Notes: generated by a model not told the origin, from the sequence alone. DNA of 18,813 nt from a bacterium (GCA_017645255.1 JAGCPI010000028.1:1-18813); one strand, 5' to 3'. Positions 9,280 through 18,160 are shown, counted from the stretch's first letter. A program made the numbers and translations.

Positions 9280-9798
9280 ATGAGTAAACAACAAGAATTA
9301 AAACGCCAAGAAGTTGCTGAAATTGTTAATGCATTAAACCACGCTAAATCGTTTATTTTGTTTGAATATACGACTTTAACTGGAAAAGAAATTACTCAAC
9401 TTCGTAAGGAATTGCATCTTCATAATGCTACTATGCACGTATATAAAAATACTTTATTACGTCGAGCATTGGAACAAGTACAAATTCCCGTTGATGAAAA
9501 ACTTTTACAACATGCCAATGCCATCATTTTTGTTAATGATGACAGTGTTGATGCGTTTAAAGACTTTGCCAAGTTACTAAAAGATCGGGAAACTGCAAAG
9601 CCTGAAGCTAAGAAGATTCCTGTGAAAGCAGGATTATACGAAAAGAACTTGATTGATGGTAACACCGTGCTAACTATTGCAAGTTTACCATCCCGCAAGG
9701 ATCTTTACAGTATGTTGGCTTGCGTATTAAATGCACCACTTACCAATTTAGCATATGCAATTAAACAAATTGCAGAAAAACAACCTGCTACCAAGTAG
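9280..9798 (+). CDS. rplJ: 50S ribosomal protein L10
   Basis: L10 anchors the L12 dimers to the GTPase centre of the large subunit. The 172-residue protein shows the family's N-terminal RNA-binding domain (VAEIVNALNHAKSFILFEYTTLTGKEITQLRKEL and the MHVYKNTLLRRAL segment) and a C-terminal helix that carries L12 dimers. Length is normal. The ATG has no Shine-Dalgarno sequence; the leader just upstream is AT-rich and holds the 3' strand of the competing stem. It is co-transcribed with rplL, 43 nt downstream. Confidence 0.95.
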   Translation: MSKQQELKRQEVAEIVNALNHAKSFILFEYTTLTGKEITQLRKELHLHNATMHVYKNTLLRRALEQVQIPVDEKLLQHANAIIFVNDDSVDAFKDFAKLLKDRETAKPEAKKIPVKAGLYEKNLIDGNTVLTIASLPSRKDLYSMLACVLNAPLTNLAYAIKQIAEKQPATK

Positions 9799-9841
9799 GA
9801 AATCAAATATTAAAAAGGATAGTTAATAACTAATTTAAATT

Positions 9842-10216
9842 ATGGCAAAATTAACAAAAGAAGAAATCATTGATTCTTTAAAAGAAATGACCGTCGTTGA
9901 ATTAAACGATTTGGTTAAAGCAATCGAAACAACCTTCGGAGTAACTGCTGCTGCTCCTACTGCTGCTGCTCCAGCTGCTGGTGCTGCTGCAAATGAACCT
10001 ACAACTGTTACTGTAAAGGTAACTGGTCTATCTGACCCAAGCAAGAAAGTTGCTGTTCTAAAGGTTTACAAGGAAATCACTGGTCTTGGCTTAATGGATG
10101 CAAAGAAGGCAATTGATGCTCTACCTGCAACTGTTAAGGAAGACATTAAGAAAGAAGAAGCTGCTGATCTAAAGAAGAAATTAGAAGAAGCAGGTGCAGT
10201 TGTTAGCGTTGCTTAA
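9842..10216 (+). CDS. rplL: 50S ribosomal protein L7/L12
   Basis: Forms the flexible stalk that recruits translation factors. The 124 residues comprise an N-terminal dimerisation domain ([24 protein letters not shown]), an Ala/Pro-rich hinge at about 37-56 encoded largely by GCT repeats, and the C-terminal factor-binding domain with [17 protein letters not shown] and [15 protein letters not shown]. The nearest purine-rich stretch, AAAAAGGATAG, lies about 20 nt upstream, too far for a standard Shine-Dalgarno. A long terminator follows, closing rplJ-rplL without rpoB next to it. Confidence 0.96.
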   Translation: MAKLTKEEIIDSLKEMTVVELNDLVKAIETTFGVTAAAPTAAAPAAGAAANEPTTVTVKVTGLSDPSKKVAVLKVYKEITGLGLMDAKKAIDALPATVKEDIKKEEAADLKKKLEEAGAVVSVA

Positions 10217-10249
10217 TGATTGCTCACTTTTACTTTAAATAATTATTAA

Positions 10250-10296
10250 AAAAGCACAAGGAATACAATTATGTGTTCTTTATGCTTTTTTTCGCT
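10250..10296 (+). terminator. Strong intrinsic terminator of rplJL
   Basis: An 18-position stem (10250-10267 with 10272-10289, one mismatch and two G-U pairs) closes on the loop ATTA and runs into a T-run. A pyrimidine-rich tract with two TTTTTTCG units continues to about 10330. Confidence 0.85.
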
Positions 10297-10315
10297 CTTT
10301 TTTCGTTTTTTTCTT

Positions 10316-10321
10316 TATAAT
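10316..10321 (+). promoter_or_regulatory. Probable -10 box of the MATE-like gene
   Basis: Perfect TATAAT downstream of the rplL terminator. Initiation near 10328 would fit either candidate start of the next gene (TTG 10350 or ATG 10374). No clear -35. Confidence 0.4.
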
Positions 10322-10373
10322 TATTTTTTAAACTTATTAGGATTATTTTTTGTCAAAGGAATCAAAATTAACG

Positions 10374-12281
10374 ATGCCTGAAAGTAATAAAGATAGCAAG
10401 CAAGAACAAAAACATTTCACCACGCAATCCCAAATGTTTACGGTGAAAAACATCATTCAGGATTTTAGTTTTAATGATGTTGATTTTAAACTTGCTAAAT
10501 GATATAACAAGATTTTTGGTAGTACGAAGTTTATCAAAGCCTTTTTACGCTTAACTTTTCCTAGTTTATTTTGAGGATTGTTTACGGCGTTAGTACCAAT
10601 CTTGTTTAACACGATGATTAATGGTTTTTATAAGGATGCACCAATTGGAAACCAATTATATTTAAGTGTTAACTATACTTCATATGTTTATGGGTATATT
10701 AATCCGTTAGTGTCATCATTTATTTTTGCGGCGTTTCCCGCGTTTGGGAACTATATTGCTCAGCACAATAAATTAAAGTTGCAAGAAGTAATGCGCTGAT
10801 CCACGTATTTATCATTCGTTTTTTGCACGATTGGCTTGTGCTTAGAAGAAGGATTTGCTAGTCAAATTGCTTTAGTCTTAGTTTGACAATATACTTTACC
10901 AGTCACTGGGGTTGATTTAGTACAACTAAATTACTCCATTATTCTCATTCGCTGGTTTGCGGTTTCTGGTTTCTTTTATTGCTGATTATGACTTTACGTT
11001 CCAAGTTTATCAAGTATGAAGAATGCGAAGTCATTATTCTATTCATCAATTATTGGTTTTATTTACTTCATTATTGCTTACACTAGTTATTTAGCTACTA
11101 CTTTAGTGAATGTTGGTAGCATGGAACTAGCACCAACTGCCATTCAAAATCATTTATACCAAGTTGATAATGGGATTGGGGGAATTTATTTAGGTTACTA
11201 TATCATCCAACCAGTCTTCTTATGGTTTTATATTTATTGACCTAAACAATTTAAAGTGTGAGAAGCATACTTCATCAATATCTTTATTCATTTATGAAAT
11301 GGAATTAATGATTTAAATAAAAATTATCAATTAAGTACCAGAAAAAAACCACAACGTTTTCCAACTAATTTTCAATTATTATCAATTAACAAAGATGAAT
11401 ATACGGACTATGAACGGGATTTATTAATGTTCCAAACTGGTTTTAAAGTAAAGTGGATTACTTTAAAACGATTATGAGTATTATCATGAGCCATTTTATT
11501 AGACCAAGTTTTCTATGCTACTTTAAACATCATCTTGGTCGTATATGGAACGAACTTCCATGGATATTGAACTGATTGAAATGGCATTGTAGTAAATAAT
11601 AATCCCGGTTTAAGTTTGCATATGGCCAAGGAATATTACAAATTAATTTTGGCCAACGTTTCCTTAATTTCTACTTACATCTTTACCATTTACAATGGTT
11701 TTAGTTTACTACCCCAATACTTTGTTTCTTATTATATTGGAAAGGGTGATAAGCAAACTGCATATCATAACTCGTTAATCTTAACGAACTGGTCAATTGT
11801 GATTGGTTTATTACTTGCTTTAATTATTGTGATTTATGGTAGCTTTATTAATGAATTAATTTACAGTTCTTCTTCGCCATCCAATTTCTACTACTTTACT
11901 TATCATGGTACCAAAATTGCCTTAGGTACTTATGGTCAACTATGAGCTGATTCATATTACATTGAATTAATTTATAGTTTGGCGGTTTTATTTGATACTG
12001 CAGTTGCCATGTGTTATTACATCCTAGTAGCAGGGGGTAGTAAATTTGTGATTTTAGCTGATAGTGCTTGCCAAGTCATTAATGTAATTGCTTTAATTGC
12101 CCTATATTACACTAACTACAATAACTTCTATGTTTATTACATGGTGAACCGGATTCATACTTTACTAAAAGCAGTGGTAACTATTTTAGTTATTTATTGT
12201 CATGGGGCATTATGAGGAATTGATTCAATTAGCAGTAAGAAGAGTTGGTTTAGACAAAAAATTATTAACATTGAAAAGTAG
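10374..12281 (+). CDS. MATE-family multidrug/toxin extrusion-like membrane protein
   Basis: Read with TGA as Trp this is one 635-residue polytopic membrane protein with about twelve hydrophobic segments in two halves. The first half (about residues 60-300) begins with a pair of helices around FPSLFWGLFTALVPILFN and has a GNYIAQHNKLKLQEVMRW segment; the second has FSLLPQYFVSYYIGKGDKQTAYHNS, a repeat-like counterpart. A hydrophobic pair followed by a short charged helix in each half is the MATE plan. Members exchange Na+ or H+ for drugs, but some relatives move lipids, so the substrate is open. It is longer than usual MATE proteins (about 450) because of a hydrophilic N-terminus and a charged loop of roughly 80 residues between the halves. 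TTG 10350, with AGGA at 10339-10342, would add eight residues and is a real alternative start; AAAGGA at 10355-10360 serves ATG 10374 at a long spacing. Confidence 0.68.
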
Positions 12282-12310
12282 CAAATTCATGCAATCATGC
12301 ACCGTGATAA

Positions 12311-12350
12311 TATAATAAGTAAATAGAAGATTAATAAATAACAGAAAGGA
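12311..12350 (+). promoter_or_regulatory. pepA copy 1 promoter and RBS block
   Basis: TATAAT at 12311-12316, exactly 47 nt before the ATG, and AGAAAGGA at 12343-12350. The surrounding GATAATATAATAA and the RBS recur at the same distances upstream of copy 3. Confidence 0.6.
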
Positions 12351-12357
12351 ATTAAAG

Positions 12358-13770
12358 ATGATCGTAAATTCTAAAGATCAAAAGAACTTTACTCCTTTAA
12401 AAGCCATTGACATTAAGGACGTAAAGAATCCTGAAAACCAAGAATTATTTAAAACCTACAAAGACGGTGACACACAATACATGGTATTAAGTGACCGGAT
12501 TAGTAAGGGCGACAAAGACATTCAAACTGGTGACTTTGTTAATGCTTTGCAAAAAGTATTAAAAGATGCCAAGACACCTTACTCCATTGATTTTGAATCA
12601 TTTAACAAGTTTGGTATTCCTGAAAAAGATCTCGTTGGCATGATGGTAAATGCCATTTCCTATGGGGAAAACATTCCATTAGCTTACAAAGCTGAACATC
12701 CAGTTAAAACTGTACAACACAATTTAGAAATTGATGACAAGAAACACCAAGATGATCTAAAGAAAGCAAAGGTAATTGCTGACACTTCCATTTTTGTTCG
12801 TAAATTACAAGACACTCCTACTTGCTACATGCGTCCCCAAAACTTTGCTGATGAAATGAAGAAACTATTTGATCCACTAATTAAGGAAAAGAAAGTTAAA
12901 TTCATTATTCACGACGAAAAGTGATTAAAGGATAAAGGCTTTAACTTACTACTAGGAGTTAATGCTGGTAGTGCTGATCCTGCATGCTTAATTGAAGTTC
13001 AATACATGGCAGGTAACAAAGAAGACGGCACAACTGCTTTAGTTGGTAAAGGAGTTTGCTTTGATTCAGGTGGATATGACCTAAAGTGAACTCCTCACAT
13101 TCGCTGAATGAAATATGATATGAGTGGAGCTGCAACCGTCATGGGTACCATTTACGCACTAGCAACTAACAACGTAAAAACAAACGTGGTTGCACTAGGA
13201 GCAATGGTTGCAAATGAAATTGGTCCAAAAGCCCAACACCCTGATGATGTTTGAAAATCTTACAATGGTAAATACGTTGAAATCGAAAACACTGATGCTG
13301 AAGGTCGCTTAATTATGGCTGATACCATTGCGTATGCAGTTAAAGACTTAAAGAAATCATTAAATGTCAACCGTTTAATTGATATTTCAACTCTAACCAT
13401 GGCAGTTATTTTAGCACTTGGTGACACTTACAACGGGGTATGAACTTCCAAGGATTCTACTTGAAAGCAATACCAAGAAGCTGCTACGAAGGCTGGAGAA
13501 CTAGTTTGAAGATTACCATTCCACAAAGACTTTAGAGACATGCTAAAATCTGACATTGCTGACATCATGAATGCGGTTCGAAGTCCATTAGGTGGATCAA
13601 GTCGTGCAGCTGAATTTTTACGTAGTTTCACCGATGGCATTGACTATGTGCACCTTGATGTTTGTGGAACGTCTTTCAAAGATAACAAAGGTCAAGCATC
13701 CATGCTTCGCACCATGTACAACTTTGTCAGTCCGCAAGAAGCTAACAAAATTGTCAAGGACATGAAATAA
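12358..13770 (+). CDS. pepA: Leucyl aminopeptidase (M17), tandem copy 1
   Basis: Two-zinc (or Mn) cytosolic aminopeptidase that releases N-terminal residues from peptides, normally a hexamer. The 470 residues have the variable N-domain and the catalytic C-domain. The active set is complete: Lys231, Asp236, Lys243, Asp254, Asp313, Glu315 and Arg317, with spacing identical to bovine Lys250, Asp255, Lys262, Asp273, Asp332, Glu334 and Arg336. The signature [12 protein letters not shown] is present. Oddities peculiar to this copy: Trp244 after the catalytic Lys243, and Met348 in place of the Gly of the conserved TLTGA substrate loop. Cys436 stands where bovine Ala451 lines the S1 pocket. Trp codons are TGA. 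It has its own promoter, RBS and terminator, and is followed by two paralogues. Some mycoplasma LAPs are also reported as surface adhesins, but no signal peptide is visible here. Confidence 0.93.
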
Positions 13771-13808
13771 TTTAGTTCATTAGTTTTTAAAAATTATTGA
13801 TTAATCAT

Positions 13809-13856
13809 AAACAAAATAGAAGGAGAAGATTATTTCTTTTCTTTCTATTTTTGTTT
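13809..13856 (+). terminator. Terminator of pepA copy 1
   Basis: A long stem of about 21 pairs (13809-13829 with 13835-13856, one bulge and a few G-U pairs) whose 5' arm includes AAAATAGAAGGAGAAGAT, a string repeated in the copy 3 terminator. The tail is T-rich. Confidence 0.75.
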
Positions 13857-13888
13857 AATTTAAGCTAATTCTTTATCAAAATTAATAA

Positions 13889-13906
13889 TTCATTTAGTTA
13901 AATGAA
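13889..13906 (+). promoter_or_regulatory. Perfect 18-nt palindrome upstream of pepA copy 2
   Basis: TTCATTTA, GT, TAAATGAA. A two-nucleotide centre makes an RNA hairpin unlikely, so it looks like a dimeric-protein operator. It lies 64 nt before the copy 2 ATG and has no counterpart before copies 1 or 3. The regulator is unknown. Confidence 0.4.
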
Positions 13907-13969
13907 AAATGCACACTTGTTAATAAATAAATAAAATATTAATTAATCAAAGAAAGGAAAAAGAAGAAA

Positions 13970-15382
13970 ATGATTGTAAACGCAAAAGATACTAAAAACT
14001 TTACTCCTTTAAAGGCCATTGACATTAAGGATGTAAAGAATCCTGAAAACCAAGAATTATTCAAAACCTATAAAGATGGTGATACTGAATACTTGGTTTT
14101 AAGTGATCAAATTACCAAAGGTAATAAAGACATTCAAGTTGGTGATTTTGTCAACGCATTACAAAAAGTAATGAAAGATGCCAAAACCCCTTACTCGGTT
14201 GACTTTGAATCATTTAACAAATTTGGCATTCCCAAAAAAGATCTTGTGGGAATGGTGGTAAACTGTATTTATTATGGAGAAAAAATTCCACTAGAATACA
14301 AAGCCGAACACCCAACCAAGACGGTTGAACACAATTTACAAATTGATGAAAAAGCTCACAAGGATGACATTGCAAAAGCCGAAGTAATTGCTGACACTTC
14401 CATTTTTGTAAGAAAATTGCAAGATACTCCTACTTGCTACATGCGTCCACTTGACTTTGCTAACGAAATTAGCAAGAAGTTTGCCACATTAGTAAAAGAA
14501 AACAAAGTTAATTTAATTATTCACGACGAAAAGTGATTAAAAGACAAAGGCTTTAACTTACTACTAGGAGTTAATAAAGGTAGTGCTGACCCATGTTGCT
14601 TAATTGAAGTGCAATACATGGCAGGTAACAAAGAAAACGGTACGACTGCTTTAGTTGGTAAAGGTGTTTGCTTTGATGCGGGAGGATATAACTTAAAAAC
14701 AGCTGCCCACATGCGGTGAATGAAGTATGATATGAGTGGAGCTGCTACTGTTTTAGGCACAGTATATGCTTTGGCACAAAACAACGTTAAGACGAACGTG
14801 GTTGCTTTAGGGGCAATGGTGGCAAACGAAATTGGTCCAAATGCTCAACACCCAGATGATGTTTGAAAATCTTACAACGGTAAATACGTGGAAATTGATA
14901 ACACCGACGCTGAAGGTAGATTAATCATGGCTGATACCATTGCTTACGCTGTTAGAGATCTAAAGAAGTCATTAAACGTTAATCGGCTCGTAGATATTTC
15001 CACTCTAACTGGTGCGATTGTTTATGCTTTAGGTGACACATACAGTGGTGTTTGAACATCGAAAGATTCCAGTTGAAAGCAATACCAAGAAGCTGCTAAT
15101 AAAGCTGGTGAATTAGTATGAAGAATGCCATTCCACAAAGACTTTAGAGATTTACTAAAATCAGATATTGCTGACATTGCTAACAGTGTTCCAAGTCCAC
15201 TTGGGGGTTCGAGTAGAGCTGCTGAATTCTTACGTAGTTTTACTGATGACATTGATTACGTGCACTTGGATGTTTATGGAACTTCATTTAAAGGTAACCG
15301 GGGTCAAGCATGCATGCTTCGTTCCATGTACAATTTTGTAAGTCCCCAAGAAGCTAAAAAAATTGTCAAAGACATGAAATAA
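13970..15382 (+). CDS. pepA: Leucyl aminopeptidase (M17), tandem copy 2
   Basis: Second tandem M17 aminopeptidase, 470 residues, co-linear with copy 1 without gaps; about 40 of the first 188 residues differ. Lys231, Asp236, Lys243, Asp254, Asp313, Glu315 and Arg317 are all kept, so it should be active. Copy-specific changes: FDAGG instead of FDSGG next to the metal ligand Asp236, Thr244-Ala-Ala after Lys243, and Tyr436 at the expected S1-pocket position. The TLTGA loop is normal. AGAAAGGA at 13951-13958 is kept but sits 11 nt from the ATG instead of 7, and the TATAAT block of copies 1 and 3 is absent; the best -10 is TAAAAT at 13932-13937. An 18-nt palindrome lies upstream. This suggests expression different from its neighbours. 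Confidence 0.93.
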
Positions 15383-15434
15383 TTGCAATTAAGCAATCAT
15401 AATTTGCAATTAAAAATTAAATAAATTATTAAAT

Positions 15435-15480
15435 ACAAAAATAGATTAAAAAGCATTATTGCTTCTTTTTCTATTTTTGT
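15435..15480 (+). terminator. Terminator of pepA copy 2
   Basis: ACAAAAATAG (15435-15444) pairs perfectly with CTATTTTTGT (15471-15480), with further partial pairing inside (AAGCA with TGCTT) and a T-run following. Confidence 0.75.
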
Positions 15481-15624
15481 TTTTATTAGTTAAAAAAGTG
15501 TGATTTTTTTTCTAGAAGTAAACTTAAACTAATAAAGATGATTAAATCATTTTATTAATGATTTTTTATTTTCATTATCAAGGTAGAAAAACGCAATTTG
15601 ATTTAATGAATAAAATAAAGATAA

Positions 15625-15664
15625 TATAATAATTAAATGAAATATTGATAAATGATAGAAAGGA
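15625..15664 (+). promoter_or_regulatory. pepA copy 3 promoter and RBS block
   Basis: TATAAT at 15625-15630, 47 nt before the ATG, and AGAAAGGA at 15657-15664, both at the same offsets as in copy 1. The shared string is GATAATATAATAA. Confidence 0.6.
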
Positions 15665-15671
15665 ATAAAAC

Positions 15672-17081
15672 ATGGTAGTAAATTCTAAAAACACAAAGAA
15701 CTTTACCCCTCTTAAGGCTATTGACATTAAGGATGTAAAGGATCCAGAAAACAAAGAATTATTTAAAACCTACAAAGACGGTGACACCGAATACATGGTT
15801 TTAAGTGATCGGATTACCAAAGGTGACAAAGACATTCAAGTTGGTGATTTTGTAAATGCATTACAAAAAGTAATGAAAGATGCAAAAACACCTTACTCTG
15901 TTGACTTTGAATCATTTAACAAATTCGGAATTCCTGAAAAGGATCTAGTTGGAATGGTAGTAAACTCCATTTATTATGGAGAAAAAATTCCTCTAGAATA
16001 CAAGGCAGAACACCCAACCAAGACTGTTGAACACAACTTGGAAATTGATGGAAAGCACAAAGAAGAAATTGCAAAGGCGCAAGTAATTGCTGAAACATCT
16101 ATTTTCGTAAGAAAATTACAAGACACTCCAACTTGCTACATGCGGCCACAAAACTTTGCTGACGAAATGACAAAGTTATTTGCTCCACTTGTAAAGGCTA
16201 AGAAAGTTAAATTAATTATCCACGATGAAAAGTGATTGAAGGATAAAGGATTTAACCTACTATTAGGTGTAAATGCTGGTAGTGCTGATCCTGCATGCTT
16301 AATTGAAGTTCAATACATGGCAGGTAACAAAGAAGACGGAACAACTGCTTTAGTTGGTAAGGGAGTATGTTTCGACTCCGGTGGTTACAACCTAAAACCA
16401 GGTCCACACATGCGCTGAATGAAGTACGATATGACTGGTGCAGCAACCGTTATGGGAACAATTTACGCTCTAGCAGAAAACAATGTTAAGACTAATGTTG
16501 TTGCCCTAGGTGCAATGGTTGCAAACGAAATTGGTCCAAAGGCTCAACACCCAGATGATGTTTGAAAATCTTACAACGGTAAATACGTTGAAATTGATAA
16601 CACCGACGCTGAAGGTCGTTTGATTATGGCTGACACAATTGCATACGCAGTTAAGGATCTAAAGAAATCATTGAACGTAAACCGCTTAATTGATATCTCT
16701 ACTCTAACTGGTGCAATGATGTACGCTTTAGGTGAAACATACACTGGTGTATGAACATCTAAGGACTCCAGTTGAGACAAGTACCAAGAAGCAGCAAATA
16801 AGGCTGGTGAATTGGTATGAAGAATGCCATTCCACAAAGACTTCAGAGACCTACTAAAATCCGACATTGCTGATATTGCTAACAGCGTATCTAGTCCAAA
16901 AGCTGGATCTAGTAGAGCAGCTGAATTCCTACGCAGTTTCACTGACGATATTGACTACGTTCACTTGGACGTTGCTGCAACATCTGTTAAGGGAAACCGT
17001 GGTCAAGCATCCATGCTACGTTCCATGTACAATTTTGTAAGCCCTCAAGAAGCAGACAAGATTGTTAAGAACATGAAGTAA
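15672..17081 (+). CDS. pepA: Leucyl aminopeptidase (M17), tandem copy 3
   Basis: Third tandem M17 aminopeptidase, 469 residues, one fewer than its neighbours owing to a single-codon gap near residue 127. Active residues are complete and shifted by one: Lys230, Asp235, Lys242, Asp253, Asp312, Glu314 and Arg316. This copy has FDSGG, Pro after the catalytic Lys as in E. coli PepA, and a normal TLTGA loop, so its centre is the most canonical of the three. It differs instead in the C-terminal pocket: SSPKAG where the others have SPLGG, and DVAATSV where they have a Gly (DVCGTSF, DVYGTSF). It shares its promoter and terminator core with copy 1. Trp codons are TGA. No signal peptide. Confidence 0.93.
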
Positions 17082-17134
17082 TTGCTTCAAGCTTGTTTGA
17101 TTTCACAATTAATAATTAATTAAATTTAATTAAC

Positions 17135-17186
17135 AATAAAAATAGAAGGAGAAGATACTAATCGCATCCTTCTATTTTTATTTATC
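17135..17186 (+). terminator. Terminator of pepA copy 3
   Basis: Perfect 16-bp stem: 17135-17150 with 17167-17182, 16-nt loop. Its 5' arm shares AAAATAGAAGGAGAAGAT with the copy 1 terminator. Confidence 0.82.
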
Positions 17187-17208
17187 TTCATTTAGTTACT
17201 AGTTTATT

Positions 17209-17214
17209 TATAAT
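17209..17214 (+). promoter_or_regulatory. -10 box very close to the glycosyltransferase start
   Basis: Perfect TATAAT ending 12 nt before the ATG at 17227. Initiation at the usual distance would give a 5' leader of only about 5-6 nt, in keeping with the lack of a Shine-Dalgarno sequence. Confidence 0.45.
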
Positions 17215-17226
17215 TTAAAAGTAACC

Positions 17227-18117
17227 ATGAGTAAATTATTAAGTATTGTTATCAGTTCCAAAGATAACTGTAAATGTTTAGAAAAATTAGTGCATCAAAT
17301 TGTCAAGTTACCAAATTACTATGCAGACATTGATTTATTTTTAATCAATGATGGATCAAATGAAGCATACGCTTCACTTGAAGAATTTTTAGTGATGCAC
17401 AACGAAGTTAAATACATTAAGCATCCAACCCCGCAAGGAAAGGTTAAAAGTGTAATTGAAACTATTCCGCAACTTACTAGTAATTATTTAATCTTTATTG
17501 ATGATAAAGATGAAATCGTACCCCACTTTGCGCAAACAATTGATAAATTAAAAAATTACACGGCGATGTTCGTTGGTTATTTAGCTAATCGCAAGATGCA
17601 ACCAATTGGGCAAACTGTATCTGATAAAGTAACGTATTACCAATACTATTATCAACAAGCTAACATTGGTGATTTATTGTTCTTTTATCCGCAACGAATC
17701 TACAGTAAGTTTAAAGTTCCAGATGAACTTAAGGATTTAGTAATTAATGATGAATTAGTCATTAATCAATATATCTTTAATGAACCATTAACCGTCATTA
17801 ATGACTTGCCATTATTAATTCATGATTATACTTTAGGTCACTTAACTAGCAACATCTTTGAAAATAAAGCTAATAACTGACAAGTCACTAGATGGTGTTG
17901 TGATTTAATTTTTAAACACACTCCATGCTTTAAAATTAAAGTTGTTAAATTATTTGAAGTATTTTTAACAAGAGATAAAGCACCAGTTCATTTACCTTCC
18001 TTTTCTTATTCATATTGATATTGAGTACTTCACTGATCAGGTGGCTTTTTAGCGATTAAGCATTTATACAAAAAGAAAATTAATGAATTAATTCAAAGTG
18101 AAGAAGAAGTCGCATAA
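17227..18117 (+). CDS. Family 2 glycosyltransferase
   Basis: A 296-residue protein (TGA 17878 and later read as Trp) with the GT-A fold pattern of GT2 enzymes: an N-terminal LLSIVISSKDN strand, INDGS at 40-44 for the nucleotide-sugar base, and an FIDDKDE segment at 90-96 standing where the DxD metal site is expected. Such enzymes transfer a sugar from an activated donor; in mollicutes they commonly make membrane glycolipids or surface glycans, which is only an inference here. The C-terminal quarter is rich in Trp and Tyr (SYSYWYWVLHWSGG) followed by a Lys-rich stretch, which could lie on the membrane face. There is no Shine-Dalgarno and the -10 box is nearly adjacent. A terminator follows 14 nt after the stop. 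Confidence 0.82.
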
Positions 18118-18130
18118 TGAAGATAAAACA

Positions 18131-18160
18131 GTAAGCAATTAATTGTTGCTTACTTTTTTG
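18131..18160 (+). terminator. Terminator of the glycosyltransferase gene
   Basis: GTAAGCAA (18131-18138) pairs perfectly with TTGCTTAC (18146-18153) around a 7-nt loop, followed by six T. Confidence 0.85.

Larger units (their letters stand above)
15383..15671 (+). other. 289-nt gap between pepA copies 2 and 3
   Basis: Non-coding. It holds a direct repeat TTGCAATTAA (15383-15392 and 15404-15413), the copy 2 terminator, a second hairpin AAATCATT/AATGATTT (15544-15551 with 15557-15564) that also runs into T, and the copy 3 promoter. The second hairpin could be a leftover of an older duplication junction. No gene is visible in any frame. Confidence 0.5.
12311..17182 (+). repeat. Tandem triplication of the pepA unit
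   Basis: Three direct repeats of about 1.6 kb, each promoter/RBS, coding region and terminator. Copies diverge throughout, largely at third codon positions, so the duplication is old, but local near-identical patches remain between copies 1 and 3 and between copies 2 and 3. Confidence 0.85.

Noticed and set aside
10578..10799. Separate short membrane protein starting at 10578
   Set aside because: It continues in frame on both sides through TGA codons; the sequence is an internal part of the MATE-like protein.
15022..15252. Minus-strand ORFs recurring in all pepA copies (also 13428-13640 and 16571-16942)
   Set aside because: They recur only because the sense genes are paralogous; no start signals and no conservation beyond that forced by the pepA codons.
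13809..17182. Repeated AAAATAGAAGG strings as a CRISPR-like or regulatory repeat array
   Set aside because: They are arms of terminators after duplicated genes, spaced by kilobases, with no spacer array.
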